Notes under the pieces: model-generated
Database searches by the model: none
Seen by the model: the letters and a program-made list of their open reading frames with translations, nothing else
What the model was told of the DNA's origin: nothing
Translations under genes and position numbers: made by a program
Part shown: piece by piece, positions 1 through 8,025 of the stretch
Layout: every line of letters starts with the position of its first letter
Position numbering within the stretch: position 1 is the stretch's first letter
DNA from: H2-BAC3 sp045863035
GTDB taxonomy: Bacteria; Bacteroidota; Ignavibacteria; Ignavibacteriales; Ignavibacteriaceae
Direction of reading: 5' to 3'
Assembly: GCA_045863035.1 (NCBI GenBank)
Contig: BTUV01000042.1
Coordinates: forward strand, 1-23,763
DNA: 23,763 nt

Positions 1-250
1 AGATGAGCTTGTTACTGCCTGACTTCCGCCAAAATTTGACCTAATAGTAAAAATATGACAATACGTGGTCAAAACGAAGATTTTCTCATAATTTGTCATA
101 CTAATTTTAATGATACATTGTGGCAAAAAATTATAGTCATATCCTTATCAACAACAATGCAATTTTGAAAAGGAAATTTCAGACACAAGGTCAATGCTAC
201 TATAGCAAAACCCCCGCTTCTAATTTACAATGAACAATATATAATTTTTT

Positions 251-350
251 AAGCCCCCTCTTTCCAATACAGATCCCGGCAAACACAAATTTTGGTTCTG
301 CAAGAGAATATATTCAGTTAAAACATACGCTGTCAGGAGAGAGGGGGCTT
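251..350. repeat. inverted repeat around 70-base spacer
   Basis: AAGCCCCCTCTTTCC at 251-265 is the reverse complement of GGAGAGAGGGGGCTT at 336-350 except at one position. The right arm is also the beginning of the GGGGGCTTCGGAATTG repeat unit. A further AAGCCCCCCTCTTT-like copy lies at 3946-3960 after tex, so this is a dispersed intergenic sequence and not a single hairpin. Function unknown. Confidence 0.5.
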
Positions 351-470
351 CGGAATTGTTAATTGCAGATTCATAATTTTTAATTTTTTATTCTTCATTG
401 ATTCCCGGGGGCTTCGGAATTGTTCATTGCAGATTCTTAATTTTTAATTCTTAATTCTTAATTCTTCATC
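343..470. repeat. tandem pair of A/T-rich intergenic repeat
   Basis: Two copies begin GGGGGCTTCGGAATTGTT, at 343 and 407. Each continues with ATTGCAGATTC and then a TAATTTTTAATT-type low-complexity tail ending in ATTCTTCAT. The copies are highly similar over about 45 bases, and the second has an extra TTAATTC iteration. Such A/T-rich units are common between genes in this bacterial group. No transposase is nearby. Confidence 0.6.
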
Positions 471-676
471 TCAAAAGTAGAACAATTACAAGTAAGGAGA
501 TTTAGAAGATCATTATTGAGGATACAGTAGCGGGGCAAACTTTCTGCAAACATTCTTGAACAAGCCAGGGGTCTAAGCCGAAATTATCAATTCTGAAATA
601 AAATGCGTCATACTAATTGGCAGAAGTCAGGAGCTTGTTACTGCATCCATTGGGCAGTGAATCTCTTTAAAAGAGA

Positions 677-699
677 GACCGCCCGTATGAGGGGCGGTC
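677..699 (-). terminator. probable terminator of the ferredoxin gene
   Basis: GACCGCCC and GGGCGGTC form an eight-base GC-rich stem with a seven-base loop. Read on the minus strand, the stem is followed by TCTCTTTT, a T-rich tail. It lies about 50 bases beyond the ferredoxin stop codon, in the expected orientation. The tail is short and interrupted, so termination may be partial. Confidence 0.55.
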
Positions 700-751
700 G
701 TGCTATTCATTATTCACTAGGGAGCGTAATGCTCTGAGGGGGGGGAAAGTT

Positions 752-964
752 TTATTCCGGTGTAACTATACAGTCAACCGGGCAGACTTCTGTACAGGTT
801 TTGCAATCATCGCAAAGCCCCTGAACTATCCATGGGTGTTCTTCGCTTTCAGATGATATCATTGACCCGTTGTATTCTGCATCCATACCAGCGTTGTAAA
901 TAGCGCTCTGCGGACATTCATCTATGCACGCTGAACAGCTAATGCAATCATCCGTAATCTTCAT
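752..964 (-). CDS. 2[4Fe-4S] bacterial-type ferredoxin
   Basis: This 70-residue protein is a small cytoplasmic electron carrier. It has two cluster-binding motifs. The first is C7-x2-C10-x2-C13-x3-C17-Pro. The second is C51-x2-C54-x2-C57-x3-C61-Pro, with an extra cysteine at 65. The 33-residue acidic stretch between the motifs is longer than in clostridial ferredoxins and resembles the Chlorobium/Allochromatium-like family with an insertion. The low-potential clusters would serve oxidoreductases such as pyruvate:ferredoxin oxidoreductase, although no partner is encoded nearby. The gene appears monocistronic, with a GC hairpin about 50 bases after the stop. The ATG start is the natural one because the first cluster motif begins only seven residues in. 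Its physiological partner cannot be told from the window. Confidence 0.93.
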   Translation of the reverse strand: MKITDDCISCSACIDECPQSAIYNAGMDAEYNGSMISSESEEHPWIVQGLCDDCKTCTEVCPVDCIVTPE

Positions 965-1535
965 TATAACTAATCCTGTTCTGAATCTAAATTATGTAAT
1001 TTATACCCTTTAAACCAAAAAGTGTGCCTAAAAAAATGCAGTTCTTTCCCGGTTAAAGCACTTACCAGAGTGGTTTGATTCTCTGAATAAAGAAAACCCT
1101 CTCATTCCCTGAAAAAGGGAAAGAGAATATCCAATGCCCAAACACAACAATACTAAGCCGATTGTGGGTTAAAACTGCAAAGAATCAGCCAGAGCACCTC
1201 AGCCACAATATGTTCATGCGGCAATTGAGAAATATCGGGGGCAATCGCTCGTTATGGTAAGTTATTGGGGAGGGGCAAAGAATTACACCGGATAAAAAGA
1301 GAATTAGTTCGGAAGGGGATGGGGGAAACCTGCCATCACGGGGTGGCGTAAATCAGGGTACAGCCAGAGATTGGTATATATGGAGGGCGGGTTGCAGGTT
1401 TTTCCGCGAAATGGGGTCAGGGCTGCATTCCCGGTTAAGACTGGGTTTCCTAACAAAAATATCTTCTTTTTCAAGTTGTAAAACATCTCCTTTCTCCGTT
1501 TTTTGTGCACCGGATTTAATTTTTTTTACAGGAAT
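965..1535. other. intergenic region between ferredoxin and tex
   Basis: No credible gene was found. The left part should hold the ferredoxin promoter (minus strand) and the right part the tex promoter. A hairpin formed by CTCATTCCCT (1101-1110) and AGGGAAAGAG (1116-1125) has one mismatch and could act as a weak minus-strand terminator. An eight-base inverted repeat (AAACCTGC at 1326-1333, GCAGGTTT at 1394-1401) flanks a G-rich stretch. A 40-codon open stretch at 1173-1295 lacks a start codon near its beginning and was not called. Confidence 0.5.
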
Positions 1536-3725
1536 ATGCAAATACCATCAGTAATCGCTACTCAGCTTGGGTTAAAGCTCAGCCAGACCAACGAAGTTAT
1601 CACCATGCTCGAAGAAGGAGCAACCATCCCTTTTATCGCGCGTTACCGTAAAGAGCGAACGGACGGACTTGAGGAAGACATCCTGCGTGAAATTGAGGAG
1701 AAGTTACAATACTTCAAGATGTTAGAAGATAGGAGAGCTACCATTCTTAAAAGCATTGAAGAGCAGGGAAAACTGACTGACGAACTGCGCCGGAAAATTG
1801 AAGCGTGTATAAAACTGCAGGAGCTCGAAGACCTTTACCTTCCCTATAAACCAAAACGGAAAACCCGCGGAACAATCGCCAAAGCAAAAGGGCTTGAACC
1901 GCTTGCGCTGTTTATTCTTGAAAATCCGGAGTTCGGCGGAGATATTGAGCAAAAATGCGCGGAGTTTATAAATGAAGAACTCGGCGTAAAGAGCGGACGC
2001 GAGGCGCTGCTTGGTGCAAAAGATATAATTGCGGAAATGATAAGCGACAGCGCTGATGTGAGAAAAGTTATAAGAGAGTATCTGACAGAGCAGTCATCAG
2101 TTGTTTCAGCAAAAGCCAGCGAGGAAGAACTCGAAACGCAGAATCTGAAGCTGAAGGAAAAAGAAAAGAAGGAAGTATATCTTATATATTTTGATTTTAA
2201 ATCTGATATTGCAAAACTGAAACCTTACCAGATACTTGCCATGAACCGGGGTGAACAGGAGGGTTTTCTGAAGATAAGTCTTTCAGCAGAAGAGGGCTCT
2301 GCTCATGCACTTATTAAAAGAACGTTTCTGACTTATTCTGAATCAGTGTTTATGGAAATACTGCTGGAAACAATTGAAGACTCTTATCATCGTCTGATCT
2401 TTCCGTCTGTTGAACGCGAAGTGAGAAACGTAATGACGGAAGCAGCAGACCTTCATGCGATAGAAATTTTTGCGAGCAATTTACGCCAGCTTCTGTTACA
2501 GCCGCCGTTTTCAGATAAGACAATTATGGGTATTGACCCCGGGTATGTGTCGGGATGCAAAGTTGCTGTTATTGATAAGACCGGGAAATATATGGAGGGG
2601 GCGACTATATATCCGCATGAACCGAAGAAAAAACATGCCGAGTCAGAAGCAATAATAATACACTTTGTAAAAAAATACCGTGTTGACCTCATCGCGATCG
2701 GGAACGGAACAGCCAGCCGCGAAACAGAATTTCTGGTATCTGAAATCATAAAGAAAAATTCTCTTGAGTGCCATTATCTGATTGTGAATGAAGCAGGAGC
2801 GTCAGTGTATTCGGCTTCCGAGACGGCGAAGAAGGAGTTCCCCGATCTTGAAGCCAGTCAGCGGGGCAACATATCCATCGCGCGGCGTGTGCATGACCCT
2901 CTTGCCGAGCTTGTGAAGATTGACCCGAAGTCAATAGGCGTTGGTTTATATCAGCATGATGTTAATCAAAAATATCTTTCAAAGAAACTTGATGATGTGG
3001 TTGAGAGCTGCGTGAACTTTGTGGGAGTGGATGTAAACACTGCATCAGCTTCACTTCTGACGTATGTATCAGGTCTGAATAAACGCATTGCCGAAAACAT
3101 TGTTAAGCATCGCGAAAAGAAGGGAAGTTTTACTAATCGCAAAGAGCTTCTTGAGGTGAGCGGTCTGGGTGAAAAAGTTTTTGAGCAGTCAGCCGGATTT
3201 CTGCGCGTTACTAATGGTGAAAATCCATTTGATAATACCTTTATCCATCCGGAAGCTTATGAAGCAACTGACTCATTGCTGAAAATGTTTAACATCGGTA
3301 AGGACAAGCTGAAAGAGGCGGGTCCGCTGCTTGATTTTTTCATTAGTAAAAAAGGATTTTCAAAAGCAGCAAAGGAAGTTGGTCTGGGTGAACCGACCCT
3401 GAAGGATATTGTTGACAACCTGAAGCGTCCCGGACGTGACCCGCGCGAGGATATGCCGAAACCAATCCTGCGCAGTGATGTACTTAAAATGGAAGATCTT
3501 AAAGAAGGGATGAAGCTGAAAGGCACAGTGCGTAATGTGGTTGATTTTGGAGCATTTGTGGATATTGGTGTTAAACAGGATGGCCTGCTTCATGTTTCAC
3601 AAATAGCAGACCGTTTTGTAAAAAATCCGCTTGATCTGCTGAATGTTGGTGATGTGATTGATGTGAGGATTATCTCGCTTGATATTACAAGAAAGAGAAT
3701 ATCGCTCAGCATGAAGAGCAACTGA
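1536..3725 (+). CDS. tex: Tex-family S1 RNA-binding transcription accessory protein
   Basis: This 729-residue cytoplasmic nucleic-acid-binding protein of the Tex/YhgF family is implicated in transcription and RNA handling. The domain order matches the family. The N-terminal helical Tex_N region carries the GATIPFIARYRKERT signature near residue 30. A YqgF/RNase-H-like domain begins at MGIDPGYVSGCKVAVID (about 331). A helix-hairpin-helix region follows at about 502-560 (SGLGEKVFEQSAGFLRV), and a C-terminal S1 domain at about 652-728 (LKGTVRNVVDFGAFVDIGV). Length is close to the roughly 720-780 residues usual for Tex. An upstream TTG at 1503 would add 11 residues. The ATG at 1536 is preferred because ACAGGA precedes it and it matches the conserved start of the family. 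The gene stands alone; the only AAGCTT seen in the window is inside it (3253-3258). Confidence 0.95.
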   Translation: MQIPSVIATQLGLKLSQTNEVITMLEEGATIPFIARYRKERTDGLEEDILREIEEKLQYFKMLEDRRATILKSIEEQGKLTDELRRKIEACIKLQELEDLYLPYKPKRKTRGTIAKAKGLEPLALFILENPEFGGDIEQKCAEFINEELGVKSGREALLGAKDIIAEMISDSADVRKVIREYLTEQSSVVSAKASEEELETQNLKLKEKEKKEVYLIYFDFKSDIAKLKPYQILAMNRGEQEGFLKISLSAEEGSAHALIKRTFLTYSESVFMEILLETIEDSYHRLIFPSVEREVRNVMTEAADLHAIEIFASNLRQLLLQPPFSDKTIMGIDPGYVSGCKVAVIDKTGKYMEGATIYPHEPKKKHAESEAIIIHFVKKYRVDLIAIGNGTASRETEFLVSEIIKKNSLECHYLIVNEAGASVYSASETAKKEFPDLEASQRGNISIARRVHDPLAELVKIDPKSIGVGLYQHDVNQKYLSKKLDDVVESCVNFVGVDVNTASASLLTYVSGLNKRIAENIVKHREKKGSFTNRKELLEVSGLGEKVFEQSAGFLRVTNGENPFDNTFIHPEAYEATDSLLKMFNIGKDKLKEAGPLLDFFISKKGFSKAAKEVGLGEPTLKDIVDNLKRPGRDPREDMPKPILRSDVLKMEDLKEGMKLKGTVRNVVDFGAFVDIGVKQDGLLHVSQIADRFVKNPLDLLNVGDVIDVRIISLDITRKRISLSMKSN

Positions 3726-4004
3726 TATTCAATTATGAAGTATGGGGTATGAATTATGAATTGGCCGATTAATCGCTGCTGTACATAAAGTTCTTTCTTT
3801 AGCCGGTTGACAGAAAAAAACATCTAGCGCAAAGGCGCAAAGAGCATTATACTCGCAAATGGGACGCTGATTATGCTGATGCTTCGCAACGCGGATGAAC
3901 ACGGATTGGAGGAGCAGAGTTATGAAAATCAGCGAGCTTCTCCGGAAGCCCCCCTCTTTTCAATCCCGCGCAAAGCTCCCGAATGTAATCAAAAAGAAAT
4001 AATA
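3726..4004. repeat. intergenic spacer with dispersed short repeats
   Basis: The spacer contains AATTATGAAGTATGGGGTATGAATTATGAA at 3731-3760 in two overlapping repeats of the ATTATGAA type also found at 21944-22005. Further along is CGCAAAGGCGCAAAG, then a GATTATGCTGATGC/AACGCGGATGAACACGGATT-like stretch. At 3946-3968 is an AAGCCCCCCTCTTTT copy related to 251-279. Two convergent genes end on either side (tex and the SWIM gene). No U-tailed terminator hairpin was recognised. Confidence 0.45.
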
Positions 4005-5690
4005 CTACACTCTGACTCTTTTTAATTCTTCAAGTAATACCGCGCGTTGATAAAATTTCTGAAGCAGTTCATCTTTCAAGGCAATGGCAGAAGATTTTCC
4101 TCCGAACTTCTTAACCTTTTTAAGATAACTCAAAATTTCGCGGTAATCCCCTCTGCTTTTTGCTTCCTGCAGCTTAAACGTAATGGCGCCTGCATAAAGA
4201 AGTGAAAGCTCTTCCCGGAATTCTGTTGAAAGAAAGTCATCATAGTCGCTGATAATTTTTAGTTCAGGTTTGAGCATAAGATGACCGAGTAGCCGCTGCT
4301 CCCAGCGTTCGCGGATATATATTTGGGCAATTATATCAAAGTTAGCCGGACTTGTCTGGAGCTCACTGATGAGAGTTTCAACAAACTGATTCCAGTTCGC
4401 GTGACCAATATATTTTTTAACCATCGCGTAGAAATCTATTTTGTAAACAAGACCGGCCCGGCTGATTGTCTGAACAGCCAAATTGAGAATCTTTTCATTT
4501 TCTTTACGAGTTATAGCTATTTTGAGCAGAAAATAATACCAGGTTGCGATTAGTTTATTATTATTCGCCGGAGTTGCTTTAATTCCTTCTTCAGCTAAAA
4601 AAGCAGCTTGTTTAAAGTCTTTGGCTTTGAGCGCGGAATTAATTTTTTCTTCACGTAGCACGGGATACTCCCAATGCTTAGCCAGAAAACTCAGCACCTC
4701 AGATTCATCCTTAAATTTTTCAATCAAGGAGAGCAGAATTTTCAACTGTTGCTCTTTAAGGTTCATTGGAACTATATTGTTGTTAACAATACTTATAAGG
4801 CGATTGATTTCTGATTTAGAATTAACCAATTTAGCGATAAGAGCGACAATGATCCGGTAACTCTCCCGTTCGGGGTGGGAATTTTCGGAAATTTGATCAA
4901 TTAACAGATCAAGCATTTGCTGCCGCAGAACATTGTCCTTCGCGGCTTTATACGCGATGTCTTTTAATGCAATTTCAGCAGAAAACATTATAGGTCGTGC
5001 TTCACTGTCAGCATACCCAAAACGATATGAAAGTTCTGTGAGCGTAGAAATAATTTCAGTGGCACACGTGATGAGATTTGCAAACCCGTTTTTGCGTGAC
5101 TGCTTTTGAACCGAATCAAACATTTTTCGTATATCTTTTAGAGCTGAGGAAGTTGCTTTTGGCTGCAGGAAGGTATGCCCGCCGCTGTAACTGTTAATGA
5201 TCTCGTGTATCTTATCTGCAAAGTATTTTTTGGGCAGCACACTGAGATACTCAGGAAATAAAAGGAAGAACTTTTTGGCTAAGTTTCGGTCTTCTGCTGT
5301 GGCGGAACGAACGAAGGATTTAAGTTTTTCAAAAGGGATATTGCCGAGGATTTCTTCAACCGAATCTGTATAATGCACAGTGGGTGCTTCCGGGGGTGTA
5401 ATTTCCGGTTGAATAACTTCAGGGTCTTCGGTAATCTGAAATACCACCGCTGCTACATGTTTACACAAATTACCTTCATAGGGGCAGTCACAATCCCACT
5501 GAAACAGGGTAAACTCATCAGTGTCAAAACCAACTTCTACGGTATAGATGCTATTGCCCTCCACTTTGGCTTCAAACATAAAATCATCTGACCTGGTAAT
5601 GGAAATAACTTTGCCCGACAGAAAATAATCACGACCCCGGTCAATTATCCGGGCATCGGCAAATTCGTAAAGTGCGTTTTCGGCAGACAT
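4005..5690 (-). CDS. SWIM zinc-finger protein
   Basis: This is a 561-residue protein with a SWIM zinc-binding motif near its N-terminus: C67-x-C69-x6-C76-x-H78, in the context DCDCPYEGNLCKHVAAVV. The preceding region (GRDYFLSGKVISI) is the usual lead-in of bacterial SWIM proteins. SWIM motifs bind nucleic acid or mediate protein contacts. The remaining 460 residues are mostly helical, with repeated Leu/Ala/Glu-rich segments reminiscent of the TPR-like helical tails of bacterial SWIM proteins. No helicase (SWI2/SNF2) or MoxR/VWA partner is adjacent, although such partners are common for this family. The start ATG at 5690 is clear, with no Shine-Dalgarno sequence evident. The biological role is unknown; the family call is strong. 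Confidence 0.85.
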   Translation of the reverse strand: MSAENALYEFADARIIDRGRDYFLSGKVISITRSDDFMFEAKVEGNSIYTVEVGFDTDEFTLFQWDCDCPYEGNLCKHVAAVVFQITEDPEVIQPEITPPEAPTVHYTDSVEEILGNIPFEKLKSFVRSATAEDRNLAKKFFLLFPEYLSVLPKKYFADKIHEIINSYSGGHTFLQPKATSSALKDIRKMFDSVQKQSRKNGFANLITCATEIISTLTELSYRFGYADSEARPIMFSAEIALKDIAYKAAKDNVLRQQMLDLLIDQISENSHPERESYRIIVALIAKLVNSKSEINRLISIVNNNIVPMNLKEQQLKILLSLIEKFKDESEVLSFLAKHWEYPVLREEKINSALKAKDFKQAAFLAEEGIKATPANNNKLIATWYYFLLKIAITRKENEKILNLAVQTISRAGLVYKIDFYAMVKKYIGHANWNQFVETLISELQTSPANFDIIAQIYIRERWEQRLLGHLMLKPELKIISDYDDFLSTEFREELSLLYAGAITFKLQEAKSRGDYREILSYLKKVKKFGGKSSAIALKDELLQKFYQRAVLLEELKRVRV

Positions 5691-5968
5691 ATAAATACTT
5701 TTGCGTAAGTGAAAAATTTATATAAGGAAAGTTAAGAAAAGTGATTGATTTTATGATCTATTAGTGATGAGCAATGCGAGTCGATGAAATACTCAAGCTC
5801 ATGTAACTTCTTTAGTATAACCGATGGGTCATCAATCTTACGAAGACCCGGACGTACGGGGCAAGACAGGGATAGTATTGGAAGTTTTCATTCAATAAAA
5901 CCGTTCGTTAGTATTTCGTAGAAAAGCGGGGATTGCGTATTTTTGTATAACACATTAAAGAAAATTTT

Positions 5969-6214
5969 ATGGCTACCTTAACACCCCCTGAAGTTCAGCC
6001 GGCAAATCCGGCTTCAAAAGAAAAGCAGATTTACACCCTTATTGAATCACTCAGCGAATTTCTACCTATTGCCAATGATCGCAATCGGCTTGCGTATTGC
6101 CTTTTAACTGCCTCCGATTCTGTTTTGGTTACACTCAAAACCAACAAACTGACGGTTTCAGGAATCAGTGAAGAAGATCTGGCAAAGAAAATAGAAGCAG
6201 GGTTTCCGGTATAA
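5969..6214 (+). CDS. hypothetical protein, 81 residues
   Basis: I do not recognise this family. The protein is small and soluble, with no signal peptide, membrane segment or cysteine cluster. Residues 20-50 are predicted helical (IYTLIESLSEFLPIANDRNR). The second half looks like a small alpha/beta unit (SVLVTLKTNKLTVSGISEEDLAKKIEAGFPV). Coding quality resembles its neighbours: plausible codon use, an ATG start and an A-rich leader AAAGAAAATTTT. It is transcribed divergently from the SWIM gene and stops 131 bases before the next gene. TATTTTTG at 5938-5945 resembles the Bacteroidota -7 element TAnnTTTG, which gives weak support for a promoter here. Confidence 0.6.
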   Translation: MATLTPPEVQPANPASKEKQIYTLIESLSEFLPIANDRNRLAYCLLTASDSVLVTLKTNKLTVSGISEEDLAKKIEAGFPV

Positions 6215-6345
6215 CAACCAAGTAAACCGCCGCCGCACTTATGCGATTAGTTGGCAGCATAACAGTCTCCGGATCTGTGTTTATGGAGGGGGTATCTCTT
6301 GGTGCACGATGGCTATGAAAACAGTGTAGGGTATGAGGTTTTTAT

Positions 6346-6966
6346 ATGAAAGATTATCTGCTCACCTTTATCAATCCGGCGAAGTCATTTGAAAAGCTCC
6401 TGGAAAAGGAGAACTACATCGGACAGGGTTTTTTGTATATATCGTTCCCCGTCGCGGGATATACAATGATGTATATATTCCTCACCATTGCAAACGGCGC
6501 GCCTTCGGTTTTTACACCCTGGTTAAATATACCAAAAGATGAGTATTATTCAATTAACCGGTATTTGCTTGCGCCCAGTATGATTCTCTGCTGGTTGAGC
6601 GCCACGGCTGTGATGCAGATAATCAGCCGCATGAATGGAGGCGATGGCTCATTTGAACGTCTGCTCTCAGTAATTGCTCTGAGTATAAGTATAGCAATGT
6701 GGGGCGGTCTGATACATGATCTTCCGATGAGCGCGTTAAGCGCATACGGAATTATTAATGCGCGGGAACACGAAATTGCCATGAACTCACCTACGGTATA
6801 TCGTACTTTACTCCGGATAAGTTATTCGATATATCTGATAGCGTTTCTTGTTTTATTCCCGACTGCGGTTAAAGCAGTGCACAGACTTTCTCTTCTAAAG
6901 AGTATTTTTACCGGTGTACTCGGCTTTATTGTTTTTCAACTGATTTTTTTCATATTTAACAGATAA
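6346..6966 (+). CDS. Yip1-like integral membrane protein
   Basis: This 206-residue protein has about five hydrophobic segments, near residues 28-51, 72-93, 105-130, 158-178 and 186-205. The N-terminal cytoplasmic stretch FINPAKSFEKLLEKENYIGQGF is typical of bacterial Yip1-domain (PF04893-like) proteins, where a 'P..f..l' motif precedes the first membrane helix. Function is unknown for most bacterial members. The start ATG follows a GAGG sequence at about nine bases' distance. It is separated from the upstream 81-residue gene by 131 bases, so co-transcription is possible but not shown. The Yip1 assignment rests on topology and the N-terminal motif and is moderate; the membrane assignment is firm. 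Confidence 0.75.
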   Translation: MKDYLLTFINPAKSFEKLLEKENYIGQGFLYISFPVAGYTMMYIFLTIANGAPSVFTPWLNIPKDEYYSINRYLLAPSMILCWLSATAVMQIISRMNGGDGSFERLLSVIALSISIAMWGGLIHDLPMSALSAYGIINAREHEIAMNSPTVYRTLLRISYSIYLIAFLVLFPTAVKAVHRLSLLKSIFTGVLGFIVFQLIFFIFNR

Positions 6967-7037
6967 AATCATTTTCTCTGTTGTCGAATCCGGTGACCTT
7001 GCCGTAAGAGGATGACCGCCGGAAGCTGTATATCCGG

Positions 7038-7595
7038 TCACGCGTCGGATTCACGCCTGTGTTTTAGTTTCTCCCATGTTTCGCGGCTGATTTCGTAAAC
7101 AAAGTTCAACCGTGAGGCCTCACCGTAGTAATTTACTTCCAGTTCACCGCACTTATCTGCGCCTATGCGGGTTATTGCGATTTGTGAGCGGACATTGTTA
7201 GCCCCGATATGAAAATATACTTTTTTAACGAAGCGGAAAATATAGTCCAGCAGTGAAATTTTAACAGCATGATTAAATCCTCTGCCCCAGAACTTTGCAG
7301 CAAGAAAAGTATATCCGATCAGAATGCTTGATTCCTGTTCATTGTAATCATAAAAGCGAGTGCTGCCGATAATTTCGCCGGATGTTTTTTCAACTATCTT
7401 GAATGCACCTTTGCTTTGCATGGCTCCTTCAAAGTAAGTACGAAAAACCTCAAGCCGCCATCTGTCCGGATTGGGATGCTGCTCCCATACCGCGGGGTCA
7501 GAGGCAGCGCGGTAGAGGTCATCAAAATCTCTTTCCGCAAGAGGAAAGAGAAACACCTTCTCATTTTCGAGTATGGGTTGAATGTCGGGTTTCAT
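7038..7595 (-). CDS. GNAT-family N-acetyltransferase (RimJ/RimL type)
   Basis: This 185-residue cytoplasmic acetyltransferase transfers the acetyl group of acetyl-CoA to an unidentified amine, possibly a protein N-terminus or small molecule. The Acetyltransf_3 pattern is visible: an N-terminal L..LAERDFDDLYRAASDP motif, a central IVEKTSGEIIGSTRFYDY strand pair, and the IGYTFLAAKFWGRGFNHAVKISLLDYIF segment that forms the acetyl-CoA loop (a divergent Q/RxxGxG/A), then HIGANNVRSQIAITRIG. A TTG at 7607 would add four residues. The ATG at 7595 is preferred because family members begin just before this point and TTG has no ribosome-binding support. The DsrE-like gene lies 26 bases upstream on the same strand, so the two may be co-transcribed. 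The substrate is not deducible. Confidence 0.88.
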   Translation of the reverse strand: MKPDIQPILENEKVFLFPLAERDFDDLYRAASDPAVWEQHPNPDRWRLEVFRTYFEGAMQSKGAFKIVEKTSGEIIGSTRFYDYNEQESSILIGYTFLAAKFWGRGFNHAVKISLLDYIFRFVKKVYFHIGANNVRSQIAITRIGADKCGELEVNYYGEASRLNFVYEISRETWEKLKHRRESDA

Positions 7596-7621
7596 AACAG
7601 AAGTCAATAAGTTAAAACTGA

Positions 7622-7981
7622 TTAAAAAGATAAAACTTTATCACACAAAACAGTCCATTGAGCAAACTCCTTCATGTTGCTCAGCTTCACTCCCTCAATA
7701 AAAGGAAGTTTGTCTATACCTCGCGCTTCAGAACAACCTCCGCAGCTTTTTACTTCGCCCCCTTTTTGAAGGACGGATTTGAGCATTCGTTCAATATTAT
7801 AGTAACCGTTAGGTGTAGTCTGGTTTGGCAGAGCGCAAAAGACAGCATCTGCAAGAAGGAAGATTTTTACTTCAACCAAATCACTGTGCTCCTTTTGCAG
7901 AGTCATTGCCATCCTCAGTGCGTTATATGCTTTTTCCGAGCCGTAAGGGGCATCGTTAATGATGATGAGTATTTTTTGCAT
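7622..7981 (-). CDS. DsrE-family protein
   Basis: This 119-residue alpha/beta protein belongs to the DsrE/TusD-like superfamily. Members act in sulfur transfer or have unknown redox-related roles. The nucleotide-fold-like start (KILIIINDAPYGSEKAYNALRMAMTLQ) and the segments VEVKIFLLADAVFCALPNQTTPNGYYNIERML and SCGGCSEARGI match the stand-alone DsrE proteins that carry a conserved C-G-x-C-x-x-A-R-G motif. Here that motif reads CGGCSEARG. The paired cysteines are the likely persulfide or redox site. No dsr, tus or sulfur-oxidation genes are adjacent, so a general role is more likely than dissimilatory sulfur metabolism. The ATG at 7981 lacks a visible Shine-Dalgarno sequence. Confidence 0.87.
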   Translation of the reverse strand: MQKILIIINDAPYGSEKAYNALRMAMTLQKEHSDLVEVKIFLLADAVFCALPNQTTPNGYYNIERMLKSVLQKGGEVKSCGGCSEARGIDKLPFIEGVKLSNMKEFAQWTVLCDKVLSF

Positions 7982-8025
7982 GGATTATCCAAAATAAGTT
8001 GTTTGAATTATTCAAAAAACAGATT

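Larger units (their letters stand above)
1..751. other. AT-rich intergenic region with short repeats, no gene
   Basis: No convincing coding frame was found on either strand. The region contains two adjacent copies of a roughly 45-60 bp A/T-rich unit that begins GGGGGCTTCGGAATTGTT (343 and 407). It also has a near-perfect 15-base inverted repeat (251-265 with 336-350, core AAGCCCCCTCTTT). Other elements recur near both ends: GAGCTTGTTACTGC at 5-18 and 631-644, and GTCATACTAATT at 95-106 and 607-618. An 8-G run lies at 738-745, just beyond the ferredoxin stop. The region appears to be repeat debris rather than a gene lost to a frameshift. Its left boundary is unknown because the window starts here. 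Confidence 0.6.

Noticed and set aside
1173..1295. Forty-codon open stretch on the plus strand upstream of tex (QYVHAAIEKYRG-like).
   Set aside because: There is no start codon near its beginning, the peptide matches no family I know, and it is short enough to be chance.
5732..5893. Minus-strand open stretch of about 50 codons (RKIDDPSVILKKLHELEYF-like) upstream of the 81-residue gene.
   Set aside because: It has protein-like composition but no ATG, GTG or TTG in frame after the upstream TGA. It may be a gene remnant, but that cannot be supported.
5938..5945. TATTTTTG resembling a Bacteroidota -7 promoter element.
   Set aside because: No matching -33 TTG element at proper spacing. The consensus is weak and its use in this lineage is uncertain.
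6986..7051. Inverted repeat GAATCCG-GTGACC / GGTCAC-CGGATTC between the Yip1-like and acetyltransferase genes.
   Set aside because: The arms are interrupted, the loop is long, no T-run follows, and it overlaps the acetyltransferase coding end. It is not convincing as a terminator.
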